Positions 46,501 to 52,768 of a stretch of DNA of 53,082 bases are shown here, piece by piece; within the stretch, counting starts at the first letter, position 1, and each line of letters opens with the position of its first letter. The notes beneath the pieces are model-generated. The model was not told the origin of the DNA, ran no database searches, and saw nothing but the letters and a program-made list of their open reading frames with translations. Location of the stretch: contig CAKVOK010000018.1 of assembly GCA_934792465.1 (NCBI GenBank), positions 1 to 53,082 on the forward strand. Direction: 5' to 3'. Source of the DNA: an uncultured Clostridia bacterium. Its GTDB lineage: Bacteria > Bacillota > Clostridia > RUG12999. The position numbers were made by a program, and so were the translations under genes.

Positions 46501-46536
46501 TACCAGAAGTATTGAAAATACTTTCTTCTTATTCAT
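40546..46536 (-). CDS. Giant secreted protein with ten CxxC repeats, discoidin-like and beta-helix-like regions
   Basis: A secreted protein of 1996 residues with a signal peptide (about 1-29, ending AIYAADE). In order: a DUF6273-like region (about 35-235, with GVAWRVVD, LLISKNTL, IRPFTNFN); a beta domain; ten consecutive repeats of about 27 residues (about 352-625), each with H...CxxCG(Y) as in CKTCGY, CADCGY, CETCG, CNICGY; an F5/8 type C-like domain (about 627-800); immunoglobulin-like domains; a long region of short turns resembling a right-handed beta-helix (about 980-1780, e.g. GNLTISDAELNIE, NNITICGD); and two C-terminal repeats of about 75 residues ending EIRAMLWD and EIRAMLWE. No SLH, LPxTG or catalytic motif is seen. 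It is translated 16 bases behind the LuxR-type gene with GGAGG before its ATG. An adhesin or glycan-binding role is possible. Confidence 0.82.
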   Translation of the reverse strand: MNKKKVFSILLVLSMAIAILPGAAPAIYAADEISSYDIAKGSIIRFGMQNSEGVAWRVVDSEHTLTGGNGMLLISKNTLNPRVSSSGLATKCTNVQNEIFKGKESDLILQQSKGGNSDSYDINYRNEALSYAKLCTPSLEEIFNASYFANDEDRKADNAYFLRSYSTTLPGQFYARVTDAGTTDIYSIKYIDDYPIRPFTNFNKNDIYLSLPYGFKADGTIKSVPEYTEHRLVIKDSELSDFKALARKIDGRNIRIEYGSAGKDTSGTYESGTKYTETSYISILIRDASGKPKYYGNIKAVGTATGGYVDFTLPDGADTATDSLYVFNERIDESINGMGTTFASPLIKVCIAHDFEYENVSASNHKSTCKTCGYTETVEHNFSNFTSADKDNHSRTCADCGYIEKASHNIKYVADGSGHHNRVCETCGLNELQDCEITHTSKSDNEHLTKCKYCSYSYTEKHTLSYKTTDSEEHTRTCGVCGYTANVKHEFDEYIQTKSGHMGKCKDCEYIAAMEAHDYAYSNYNNGNEHKMECNICGYITSEPHTYYSYTSIDENSHSAKCIHCTKILSESHNKKYTDNGAETHTADCETCGYTETAQHNFEYRANDDGSKTAVCENCGHIGVTAFANADIPQGLRDITQYVDKDSVTTPNSVWSNGSVKNLFEDSKEKFGGDGSYIDDNNVGLTADFNTDRSINVKGIQIWTGNDSEYNSYRNPEDFEIYGKENADDTEYTKITAFPTTNMEAKSHQSYTYILDTYAPYKYYRVIFKKYDSFGIQADRLALLGSATTPVSYNLSYAAYSGDDGTAEGELFMCTLYARGGHPTADKVSVMLNNERFSDYTYNAATGVLTIANECVKAGTYSVFAAGEAYEANVIYNTSKIQHSGASTANLNADYTAVLSDSTGGTDFLPESIEVAIGGNTLEQSQYTYDKESGKLTIPANLILDDITITAKEIYGIYFMNMEEVLTEDCVSGDFGENTGGTWEFDASKFEFSFKGMHGADENTPLDIGQMPLVMYDNGESTKEISLKFEDCKLTTDIYILLATAKSKITFTGKNELESRTAAAIYAEPAQISVSGTTTIKAFEQVLAGPSKITGSGRLITESLNEYAFNQSVIYGKATANKRFFTKKSYVEYNNGEMTDGKNDIIYAAASDESDSKYLVRNGEVQQDVIDTIFGDKSQYIEFAADYIKFKGGAHIDNLALDICGDVKVIFEGNNSFECVEPFNSIQGSLTFEAAEGSYAQVVSKNGSVASCDETVYFTGKGKISLKSEKSAAVSAQKVMCGNTEISRNIFEKNEVLYDGSAENPMSSSNPITSISVRVDNKYYDIFNGETLTGVEYDSNTNTLTISDAAQNISNIDFSGDLNIVLDNASVKQIYMRGHALLNITLKGKNTIGNINAYDVAFTTVDGAAAELEAYSGSNILSNINSFTVDGKTITKLTGKKGYISYGNAAFWSDISTVMVGDVNLVEFIGTTLEDNKKYGFSYDDTLGILSCNIEKAEIIIERVVEENNERYMRITLNNANIINADNYSIYCNDDLEIVLNGKNTISRTVKPRVSAPPAHSSSNRIPVKTTSAEEVSVSKLKAEPTSAKYDISVQDTESGNAEYKGTAVYSVGSLKISGRGTLEIVTNNNKGFKTGVYASTGNLTISDAELNIETERYALYAENKQTIENSKLKISSSDTAVYAGEDILFNEVTADIENMNKDSAAIISAANNITICGDTGNINIRSDSVGMYASSGKISFEGGNIQIAGKSTVEANEIELCNGMKFLKGTTPADSEIIKPDTINSNTCYIGSPSDYEAYATKVVIGKEAGKQSPTVELKYNGSAINVSADGNGKYCVLMLAAYNGGKLVDVRKIELKTDSNSISDSVENLGLNIRYADEIRAMLWDGSDGITPVYPTQSVKLDGAYVKLTENSDGITKLSADGNGRTGVLTVASYRNNGSVIDVKKLELTKKENAADISLETLGLNTSNAKEIRAMLWENEQCAIPLCPADKIIK

Positions 46537-46552
46537 TTATTATTCCTCCGTT

Positions 46553-48928
46553 TTAATTTTCTATCAGTCCGAGCTGTCTTGCTGCTGTTTTAGCTTCGCT
46601 GCGGCGATTTGCGCCGAGCTTCTGCAATATATGGCTTACGTGGCTTTTTACGGTAGCAAGCTTAATGTTGAGTATCTCCCCTATTTCGGCATTGCTCTTG
46701 TCGGCACAAAGAAGTCTTAAAACCTGCATTTCTGCTTCCGTAAGCTTCTCGGGCGCACGGCATTCGGTTTTCAAAAAGTTCGGATACCAAACCGTCTGAC
46801 CTCTTGTTTTTTCCGTAACCGAATTCAAAAACTTCTTATTCTTATTCCAATTGCAATTATTCAGCATCGGAAGCACCGCCGCACCGTATTCGCTTATAGT
46901 ACGTACAAAACCGTATTCCTCCGCAATATCAAGCGCAGTATTCATATCATTTTTCCAGTCCAAATCGCTTTTTCGATATTTCACAGCCGCCGTAAGGATT
47001 TTCAAATGTATCGTATCAATATGACGTCCGCAGACATTGCAGTAGTCCTCCAAAGGAGCAAGTGTGAATAACGCCGCTGTTTCATCGCCGAGCGTGAGCT
47101 CCGCCATAGCCTGTGTAAAATACACATAGCGTTTCATCACACGGAAATTGACAGCGTCCCTCGGGGCTTTGTTCATATACCAATCCTTGACATATCCCGA
47201 ATCCCCCGTTTTCAATGCAATTCTGCACAAAAGTGCGTCAATGTTCTGTTCAAAGCGTGTCAGTCCGTTTTTGTCAAATCTTTCTTTCAGGGAATTTACC
47301 ATGCGCCTCGCTTCGTCCGCACGTCCCAAATCCAGCTGACCTCTCGCAATAAGTCCTACGATTGCAAATTCTATATCGGGCGTTCCGTTCGTCTGTACCT
47401 CGCTCAGCTTGGAAACAAGCGTAAGCATTTTTGCCGATACGTCCTCGCCTTTTTCAAATTTACTTTCCGTAACGGCGCAGTCTGCCAATCCGACGCCGTC
47501 CCTGCCGAGAACGGTTTCAACAGGCTTGCGCATTGTCGCATACAGAAAATCGTCTTTTTTGCTCCAACCGGAAAAATCCTTTCCGCCGTTCATAATGCTC
47601 GGCAATGTGCTTGTGACAGAAAATGTCGGCAGCTTTATTTCCCCTGCCGCAATAAGCTTGAATGCAGCTTTAATCGTATCGGTAAGTCCGGAAATCTTTC
47701 GCTGCGGAAGTGATATATCAAGCCATACAAGACGGCTTTTTGCTTCTTTGGCGGCAGCGTCAGACTTCTTTCGTTCCTCCGCAAAGCTTTCCAATGCGTG
47801 ATACCATTTCTCGGATTTCTCATAATCGGTGCGAAGCGCACAAAGCATACTCATTCCCTGCATAAGTGCCGGGCTTAAGGCAATCTGCGCATCGGACAAC
47901 GAAAGATAATATCTTTCCATTTCCTCGTAATGACCCATTCCGGGGTGAAGATATGTGCTTTTAATCAGAAGCTCCGATACCTTTTCCATATCACCGCTTT
48001 GCGTGTAATATTCAAGCGCTTTCCCATAGTTTCCGTTCAGTTCGTAATAAAGTCCGCCTCTGCCGAACAGCGACTGCTGCTGGCGCAACGTATATTCGCT
48101 TTTTTGTTTCCACATCAGAAAATTGCGGAATATAGGCCAAAAACACAGCTTATCAATATTATTGACCATAAGCATATTTGTGTTGCGGCGTATATAATCC
48201 AGGTATTCTCCGGCATTGCTTTCGCCGCTCACCATTTTCGCAAGCTCTGTTTCAAATTCTTCAAACGGCGCCAAATCAAGTATAAATCTGCGCAGCGGCA
48301 TATCAAATCTGTTGTATACCGATTCTTCAAAATATATGAATAATTCCTGCTTGGTTTTGAGGAGAAGCTGTTTATCATACTTCTCGCCGCTCGCCAGGAA
48401 ATTCGCAATTACGGAAATCGCCAGCGGATAACCGATTGTAACTTTATGTATTGATGTAATTTCCTCGTCGGAAAGCTCCGCACCGTATTTTTTTAAGTAT
48501 GCGGCAACGGTTTTTTTATCAAAAAACATGTCGTTTGATTCCACTGTATACATAAGCCCGGAATATTTGAAAGGCATAAGGCAGCCGGGCGGAATACCTC
48601 TCGAAAGCAAGATAAATCGCTTGGATGGATTTTCGCGTATGAGAGTGCAAAGCTCTTGCTGCTGTTCCCGTTTATCCATAAACTGCAAATCGTCTATGAG
48701 CAAAACCTCCCAAACATTTTTATTCAACGACTCGAAATCGAAATCTTCTCCGGAAATTTCAAAAACTCCGTCTGTGCCTTTCAAAAGTTCTTTTGCAACG
48801 GAGGTTTTGCCGAATCCGCAGGGCGCACCGAAAAACAGTATTCTTCCGTTTTGTCTGAAATCGTCAAACTTTTCTTTTATTTTTTTATTCACAATAATAT
48901 CAAAAGTCAATTTATCACATCTTTTCAT
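46553..48928 (-). CDS. MalT-like LuxR-family regulator with an NTPase domain
   Basis: A large STAND-type transcriptional activator of 791 residues. Residues 34-42 form a Walker A loop (GAPCGFGKT), LLIDD near 80 is a Walker B, a helical sensor region with TPR-like hairpins follows (e.g. YYELNGNYGKALEYYTQSGDMEKVSELL), and the last 60 residues are a LuxR helix-turn-helix (LTEAEMQVLRLLCADKSNAEIGEIL...VKSHVSHILQKLGA). The frame stays open to 49093, but that stretch contains the promoter, so ATG 48928 is chosen; it has a weak ribosome binding site, and TTG 48910 is a possible alternative. The gene is the first of a minus-strand pair with the 1996-residue surface protein, which it probably controls. 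Confidence 0.88.
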   Translation of the reverse strand: MKRCDKLTFDIIVNKKIKEKFDDFRQNGRILFFGAPCGFGKTSVAKELLKGTDGVFEISGEDFDFESLNKNVWEVLLIDDLQFMDKREQQQELCTLIRENPSKRFILLSRGIPPGCLMPFKYSGLMYTVESNDMFFDKKTVAAYLKKYGAELSDEEITSIHKVTIGYPLAISVIANFLASGEKYDKQLLLKTKQELFIYFEESVYNRFDMPLRRFILDLAPFEEFETELAKMVSGESNAGEYLDYIRRNTNMLMVNNIDKLCFWPIFRNFLMWKQKSEYTLRQQQSLFGRGGLYYELNGNYGKALEYYTQSGDMEKVSELLIKSTYLHPGMGHYEEMERYYLSLSDAQIALSPALMQGMSMLCALRTDYEKSEKWYHALESFAEERKKSDAAAKEAKSRLVWLDISLPQRKISGLTDTIKAAFKLIAAGEIKLPTFSVTSTLPSIMNGGKDFSGWSKKDDFLYATMRKPVETVLGRDGVGLADCAVTESKFEKGEDVSAKMLTLVSKLSEVQTNGTPDIEFAIVGLIARGQLDLGRADEARRMVNSLKERFDKNGLTRFEQNIDALLCRIALKTGDSGYVKDWYMNKAPRDAVNFRVMKRYVYFTQAMAELTLGDETAALFTLAPLEDYCNVCGRHIDTIHLKILTAAVKYRKSDLDWKNDMNTALDIAEEYGFVRTISEYGAAVLPMLNNCNWNKNKKFLNSVTEKTRGQTVWYPNFLKTECRAPEKLTEAEMQVLRLLCADKSNAEIGEILNIKLATVKSHVSHILQKLGANRRSEAKTAARQLGLIEN

Positions 48929-48952
48929 AATATAAATTAGACATATAAATAT

Positions 48953-48997
48953 AGTATAACACAAAAATTTGATTTTGTCATCATACCAAAGTATGAT
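48953..48997 (-). promoter_or_regulatory. Promoter of the LuxR-type gene with an inverted repeat at its -35
   Basis: On the minus strand ATGACA (48981-48976), 17 bases and TATACT (48958-48953) form a promoter, leaving a leader of under 20 bases before ATG 48928. An inverted repeat ATCATAC-CAAA-GTATGAT (48980-48997) abuts and overlaps the -35 by two bases and may be an operator. Confidence 0.6.
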
Positions 48998-49050
48998 TTG
49001 TGAATGTTTTTTTGCAGTATTGCAAGATTTACGAAAATAATAATCACTGT

Positions 49051-49104
49051 TAAAAATAAAATTGTATACAATCTGCATGAAAATTGTATACAATTTTATT
49101 TTTA
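49051..49104. promoter_or_regulatory. Perfect 22-bp inverted repeat with two ATTGTATACAAT palindromes
   Basis: The arms 49051-49072 and 49083-49104 are exact reverse complements separated by 10 bases. Each arm carries the 12-bp palindrome ATTGTATACAAT (49061-49072 and 49083-49094), so their centres are 22 bases apart, about two helical turns. Such palindromes fit GntR/FadR-type operators (general form TTGTATACAA), and two on one DNA face suit paired dimers. The element is between the divergent LuxR and pfl promoters, ending 18 bases before the pfl -35. The binding protein is not identifiable from this window. Confidence 0.8.
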
Positions 49105-49122
49105 TATTTGTGAAATTTCCTC

Positions 49123-49151
49123 TTGATTTTTTTAAAATTTATTGTTATAAT
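49123..49151 (+). promoter_or_regulatory. Promoter of the split pfl operon
   Basis: TTGATT (49123-49128), a 17-base spacer and TATAAT (49146-49151). The transcript leader is about 100 bases. TTGTGAAAT (49109-49117) just upstream looks like one half of a Rex (NADH sensor) site, but the second half is missing. Confidence 0.7.
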
Positions 49152-49193
49152 ATAGTTGTGTTAAATTTGTTAAATTAATCTCTTGTATTTATT

Positions 49194-49238
49194 GCCCTGC
49201 CGCAAGGAGATTTTAAATATTATATGCCGATGCAGGGC
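49194..49238 (+). promoter_or_regulatory. Leader hairpin upstream of pflB
   Basis: GCCCTGC (49194-49200) and GCAGGGC (49232-49238) are exact complements. The loop holds an AAGGAGA sequence (49204-49210) and an ATG at 49224. The hairpin ends just before GGAG/ATG 49257, so it may mask an upstream start or tune translation. Confidence 0.5.
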
Positions 49239-49256
49239 GGCGGAATGGAGAATACT

Positions 49257-51314
49257 ATGTTTGAAAGACAACCTGAATGGGAAGGCTTTAAGGGCGTTAA
49301 GTGGACAGAGGGTATTAACGTGCGCGATTTTATTCAGCGCAACTACGCCCCGTACGACGGCGATGCTTCGTTTTTAGCTCCCGCAACAGACGCAACACAG
49401 AAATTATGGGACAAGGTTATGGATTTATCTGCCAAGGAAAGAGAAGCCGGCGGAGTGCTTGATATGGATACCAAAATAGTATCTACAATAACATCACACG
49501 GCGCAGGTTATTTAGATAAAGATCTTGAAAAAATCGTAGGACTTCAGACGGACAAGCCGTTTAAACGTTCTCTCCAGCCTTTCGGCGGAATCAGGATGGC
49601 GCAGAATGCGTGCCGTGAAAACGGATATGAAGTTGACCCCGAACTTGTAAATATATTCACGAAATACAGAAAGACACATAACCAAGGTGTTTTTGACGTA
49701 TATACTCCGGAAATGCGCCTTGCAAGAAAATCGGCTATCATAACGGGTCTTCCGGACGCTTACGGCAGAGGCCGTATAATCGGTGACTACAGACGTGTTG
49801 CTCTCTATGGTGTTGACCTGCTGATTCAGGACAAGCAGCACCAGAAAGACACTGCACTTGCAAGAATGACATCAAAAACAATTCGTCTGCGCGAAGAACT
49901 CAGCGAGCAGCTTCGTGCATTGGAAGAATTGAAAGAACTCGGTGCTATATACGGATATGATATATCCCGCCCGGCTAAGAATGCGCACGAAGCCGTACAG
50001 TGGCTGTATTTCGGTTACCTTGCAGCGGTTAAGGAACAGAACGGTGCAGCAATGAGTCTCGGAAGAACTTCCACATTCCTCGATATTTATATAGAAAGAG
50101 ATCTCAAAGCAGGTATTATTACGGAGCAGGAAGCTCAGGAGCTTATCGACCATTTCATAATGAAGCTTCGTCTTGTTAAATTTGCTCGTACACCCGAATA
50201 CAACGAAGTTTTCGCCGGCGACCCGACATGGGTTACGGAAAGCATCGGCGGTGTCGGCATAAACGGCAAACATCTCGTAACGAAAAACTCGTTCAGATAC
50301 CTGCACACGCTTGAAAACCTCGGAACAGCTCCCGAACCGAACCTTACGGTTCTTTGGTCTGTATCACTTCCGAGAAGCTTCAAGGAATACTGCGCAAAAA
50401 TATCCATAAACACTTCGTCCGTTCAATATGAAAACGATGATATGATGCGTGAAATCCACGGCGATGACTATGCTATAGCTTGCTGCGTATCTTCTATGAG
50501 AGTCGGCAAGGAAATGCAGTTCTTCGGTGCAAGAGCGAACCTCGCAAAATGCTTGCTTTATGCTATAAACGGAGGTATGGACGAACGTCTTAAAATCCAG
50601 GTTGGTCCGAAATACCGTCCGATAACAACAGAATATCTTGACTTTGACGATGTTATGGAAAAATACGATGCCATGATGGAATGGCTCGCAGGACTTTATG
50701 TAAATACACTTAACATTATCCATTATATGCACGATAAATACTGCTACGAACGTATTCAGATGGCACTTCATGACAGAGATGTAAAGAGATACTTCGCTAC
50801 GGGTATTGCCGGACTTTCCGTTGTTGCCGATTCGCTCAGTGCAATAAAATATGCTAAAGTTAAAGCAATACGTGACGAAGACGGTATCGTTACAAGCTAC
50901 GAAGTCGAGGGCGATTTCCCGAAATACGGAAACAACGACGACAGAGTTGACAGACTTGCCGTAAACCTTGTAAATACATTTATGGATAAGGTGAGAAAGC
51001 ACCACACATACCGCGACAGCTTCCCGACAGCCTCTATCCTCACAATAACGTCAAACGTTGTATACGGCAAAAAGACAGGCGACACCCCGGACGGCAGAAA
51101 AATGGGTCAGCCTCTCGCTCCGGGAGCAAACCCGATGCACGGCAGAGATACTCACGGTGCTGCGGCTTCGCTGGCTTCCGTATCAAAGCTTCCGTTTAAA
51201 AATGCTCAGGACGGCATTTCAAATACATTTACAATTATTCCTGACGCACTCGGCAAGGACGATAAAGTATTCATGGGCGATATAGACCTTGATATGCTTA
51301 AAAAAGAGGACTAA
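49257..51314 (+). CDS. pflB: Pyruvate formate-lyase large chain lacking the glycyl-radical domain
   Basis: The catalytic barrel of pyruvate formate-lyase (formate C-acetyltransferase), which converts pyruvate and CoA to acetyl-CoA and formate. The 685 residues align with E. coli PflB from WEGF and VNVRDFIQ-like motifs through THNQGVFDVYTP, RRVALYG, SFGRTSTFLD-like and TYRDSFPTASILT. The catalytic pair is Cys409-Cys410 in AIACCVSSM. The chain ends 14 residues after LGKDDKV, exactly where usual PFLs continue into the linker and the radical loop, so RVSGYA is absent. That domain is encoded at 51533-51766. Start: ATG 49257 has GGAG six bases upstream; ATGs at 49245, 49230 and 49224 are in-frame alternatives. 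No frameshift is seen; the downstream genes have their own ribosome binding sites. Confidence 0.93.
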   Translation: MFERQPEWEGFKGVKWTEGINVRDFIQRNYAPYDGDASFLAPATDATQKLWDKVMDLSAKEREAGGVLDMDTKIVSTITSHGAGYLDKDLEKIVGLQTDKPFKRSLQPFGGIRMAQNACRENGYEVDPELVNIFTKYRKTHNQGVFDVYTPEMRLARKSAIITGLPDAYGRGRIIGDYRRVALYGVDLLIQDKQHQKDTALARMTSKTIRLREELSEQLRALEELKELGAIYGYDISRPAKNAHEAVQWLYFGYLAAVKEQNGAAMSLGRTSTFLDIYIERDLKAGIITEQEAQELIDHFIMKLRLVKFARTPEYNEVFAGDPTWVTESIGGVGINGKHLVTKNSFRYLHTLENLGTAPEPNLTVLWSVSLPRSFKEYCAKISINTSSVQYENDDMMREIHGDDYAIACCVSSMRVGKEMQFFGARANLAKCLLYAINGGMDERLKIQVGPKYRPITTEYLDFDDVMEKYDAMMEWLAGLYVNTLNIIHYMHDKYCYERIQMALHDRDVKRYFATGIAGLSVVADSLSAIKYAKVKAIRDEDGIVTSYEVEGDFPKYGNNDDRVDRLAVNLVNTFMDKVRKHHTYRDSFPTASILTITSNVVYGKKTGDTPDGRKMGQPLAPGANPMHGRDTHGAAASLASVSKLPFKNAQDGISNTFTIIPDALGKDDKVFMGDIDLDMLKKED

Positions 51315-51316
51315 TC

Positions 51317-51490
51317 ATGAATGATGAAAAAGAGCTTGCAGACATCATAGACAAGCTGATGCAAAACGGCAGCGGACGCATATATGTGTCCGAAAACGGA
51401 GAGAACCGCACACAGCCGTGTGCGGACTGCACCAACGGCGACTTTGCTTGCAAAACGCCGACGGTTTCCGACTGCGATTTTGAAGAATAA
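51317..51490 (+). CDS. Small Cys-rich protein encoded inside the split pfl operon
   Basis: A 57-residue ORF that starts two bases after the pflB stop and has GAGG six bases before its ATG. The first half (about 1-22) looks helical (MNDEKELADIIDKLMQNG); the second half has four cysteines spaced C-x2-C-x7-C-x6-C and ends acidic (DFEE), a pattern that could bind a metal or form disulfides. I recognise no family. Codon use is like the neighbours. Because it lies between the two halves of one enzyme, it may help assemble, protect or activate the complex; this is inference. Confidence 0.75.
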   Translation: MNDEKELADIIDKLMQNGSGRIYVSENGENRTQPCADCTNGDFACKTPTVSDCDFEE

Positions 51491-51501
51491 AGATATACAG
51501 A

Positions 51502-51517
51502 GCCTGCATATGCGGGC
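51502..51517 (+). promoter_or_regulatory. Short hairpin directly before the radical-domain gene
   Basis: GCCTGC-ATAT-GCGGGC forms a 6-bp stem (one U-G pair) immediately followed by the ribosome binding site GGAAAGGA (51518-51525). It could protect the downstream message or set its translation level relative to the large chain. Confidence 0.45.
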
Positions 51518-51532
51518 GGAAAGGATTTAATT

Positions 51533-51766
51533 ATGTCACAGCAAATTGAAAATTTGATTTCACTTCTTGACGGTTACGTTGAAAAAGGCGGACATCACCT
51601 TAACGTAAACGTACTTACAAAAGACACACTTTTGGACGCACAGAAGCATCCGGAGAAATATCCGCAGCTTACAATACGTGTTTCCGGATATGCCGTAAAC
51701 TTTATTAAGCTTACAAAGGAACAGCAGGACGACGTTATCTCCCGTACATTCCATCAGGCAATATAA
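51533..51766 (+). CDS. Stand-alone glycyl-radical domain of pyruvate formate-lyase
   Basis: A 77-residue protein corresponding to the C-terminal end of normal PFLs: LLDGYVEKGGHHLNVNV, then LLDAQKHPEKYPQLTIRVSGYAV with the radical glycine Gly52, and DVISRTFHQAI at the end. E. coli GrcA (YfiD, 127 residues) is a known separate radical domain that replaces the oxygen-cleaved end of an intact PFL. Here the main PFL lacks this domain, so the protein must be an essential subunit, not a spare part. It has a ribosome binding site (GGAAAGGA) and its own ATG. The activase gene follows after a terminator. It resembles the Gram-positive PFL end (KGGHHLNVNV) more than GrcA. Confidence 0.93.
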   Translation: MSQQIENLISLLDGYVEKGGHHLNVNVLTKDTLLDAQKHPEKYPQLTIRVSGYAVNFIKLTKEQQDDVISRTFHQAI

Positions 51767-51771
51767 TAGTA

Positions 51772-51815
51772 AAACAAAGCCGCCGTTTTTTTGAGCGGCG
51801 GTTTTGTTTTATACG
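51772..51815 (+). terminator. Terminator between the radical-domain gene and pflA
   Basis: AAACAAAGCCGCCG (51772-51785) pairs with CGGCGGTTTTGTTT (51796-51809), one G-U pair, 10-base loop, followed by T residues. It probably lowers or separates expression of pflA, of which little is needed. Confidence 0.8.
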
Positions 51816-51841
51816 ATTTATCAAAAAGAAAGGTTGTTTCT

Positions 51842-52588
51842 ATGGACGGATATATTCATTCGACAGAATCTTTCGGCACTGTGGACGGTCCGGGCATACG
51901 CTTTGTTGTATTTACGCAAGGCTGTCCGCTGCGCTGCCTATACTGCCACAATCCCGATACGTGGGAAACAAATTGCGGTACTCTGCGCAGTACGGACGAT
52001 ATATTAAATGAATATGACGGTGTAAAGGAATTTTTAAAATCCGGCGGAATAACGGTGACAGGCGGCGAACCGCTCATGCAGATTGATTTCGTTACCGAGC
52101 TTTTTGAAAAGGCAAAGGAAAGAGGAATAAGCACTTGCCTCGATACATCGGGAGCGTTGTTTAATAAAGACAATCCCGAACTGATGAAAAAGTTTGACCG
52201 CCTGATGAACGTTACGGACACCGTTATGCTTGATATAAAGCATATTGACGATGCGGAACATATTAAGCTTACCGGCCGTACAAACAAAAATATTCTCGAA
52301 TTTGCCGAATACCTGTCCGAAAAACCGCTTGCCATCTGGATAAGGCACGTTGTTGTATACGGAATAACTTATAACGAAGAATATCTCGGCAGACTCGGTT
52401 ATTTCATAGGCGGTCTTAAGAATCTGAAAGCACTTGATGTTCTCCCCTATCATAATATGGGCGAGGTTAAATATCAGTCACTTAATATTTCTTATCCTTT
52501 AAAGGGAACTGAACCGACCTCCAAGGAGGACGCAAAGCACGCACGTGAAGTAATAATTTCGGGTATTAAAAAACGGCTGAAAGAATAA
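51842..52588 (+). CDS. pflA: Pyruvate formate-lyase-activating enzyme
   Basis: A radical SAM enzyme of 248 residues that abstracts a hydrogen from the radical glycine of PFL. Its [4Fe-4S] cluster ligands are Cys28, Cys32 and Cys35 in GCPLRCLYCHNPDTW, with the GGEPL (TVTGGEPLMQ) SAM-binding motif near residue 75 and the KHID, RHVVVYGIT and DVLPYHNMGEVKY segments typical of PflA. The frame is open up to 51791, but ATG 51842 has AAAGG upstream and gives the family start MDGYIHSTESFGTVDGPGIR. The substrate here is the separate 77-residue domain encoded just upstream. No promoter is obvious after the terminator, so expression may depend on read-through. Confidence 0.96.
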   Translation: MDGYIHSTESFGTVDGPGIRFVVFTQGCPLRCLYCHNPDTWETNCGTLRSTDDILNEYDGVKEFLKSGGITVTGGEPLMQIDFVTELFEKAKERGISTCLDTSGALFNKDNPELMKKFDRLMNVTDTVMLDIKHIDDAEHIKLTGRTNKNILEFAEYLSEKPLAIWIRHVVVYGITYNEEYLGRLGYFIGGLKNLKALDVLPYHNMGEVKYQSLNISYPLKGTEPTSKEDAKHAREVIISGIKKRLKE

Positions 52589-52626
52589 GGATGACAAATA
52601 AACAAATTATAAATTATCGCAGACCT

Positions 52627-52768
52627 ACAACCCCTCAGTCACCTAACGGTGCCAGCTCCCCTTACACAGGGGGAGCCTTTTAGTTTGTGCAAACCTAATT
52701 ACGTGGCACAGACCAAAGCCTGCCCTGTGTAAGGGAAGGGGGACCACGTCAGTGGTGGAAGGGTTGTC
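52627..52768. repeat. MITE-like repeat, complete copy
   Basis: About 142 bp bounded by short inverted ends ACAACCC and GGGTTGT, with a perfect 13-bp inner pair CCCTTACACAGGG (52659-52671) and CCCTGTGTAAGGG (52723-52735). Stem-loops such as CACCTAACGGTG and CCACGTCAGTGG are nested within. It has no coding capacity. Similar GC-rich, foldable elements with TTACACAGGG cores are widespread in gut Firmicutes genomes. The six or more bases before it (CAGACCT) are shared with the second copy. It may also act as terminator for pflA. Confidence 0.85.

Noticed and set aside
48929..49093. N-terminal extension of the LuxR-type protein
   Set aside because: The stretch contains the gene's promoter and part of the large inverted repeat, has no ribosome binding site, and the extra residues do not match the family.
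49109..49126. Rex operator at the pfl promoter
   Set aside because: Only the left half TTGTGAAAT is present; the right half does not match.
51314..51533. The split PFL as a simple frameshift or pseudogene
   Set aside because: The large chain ends with a stop after unique residues, the gap is 218 bases with another ORF, and the radical domain has its own ATG and ribosome binding site; a single indel cannot rejoin them.
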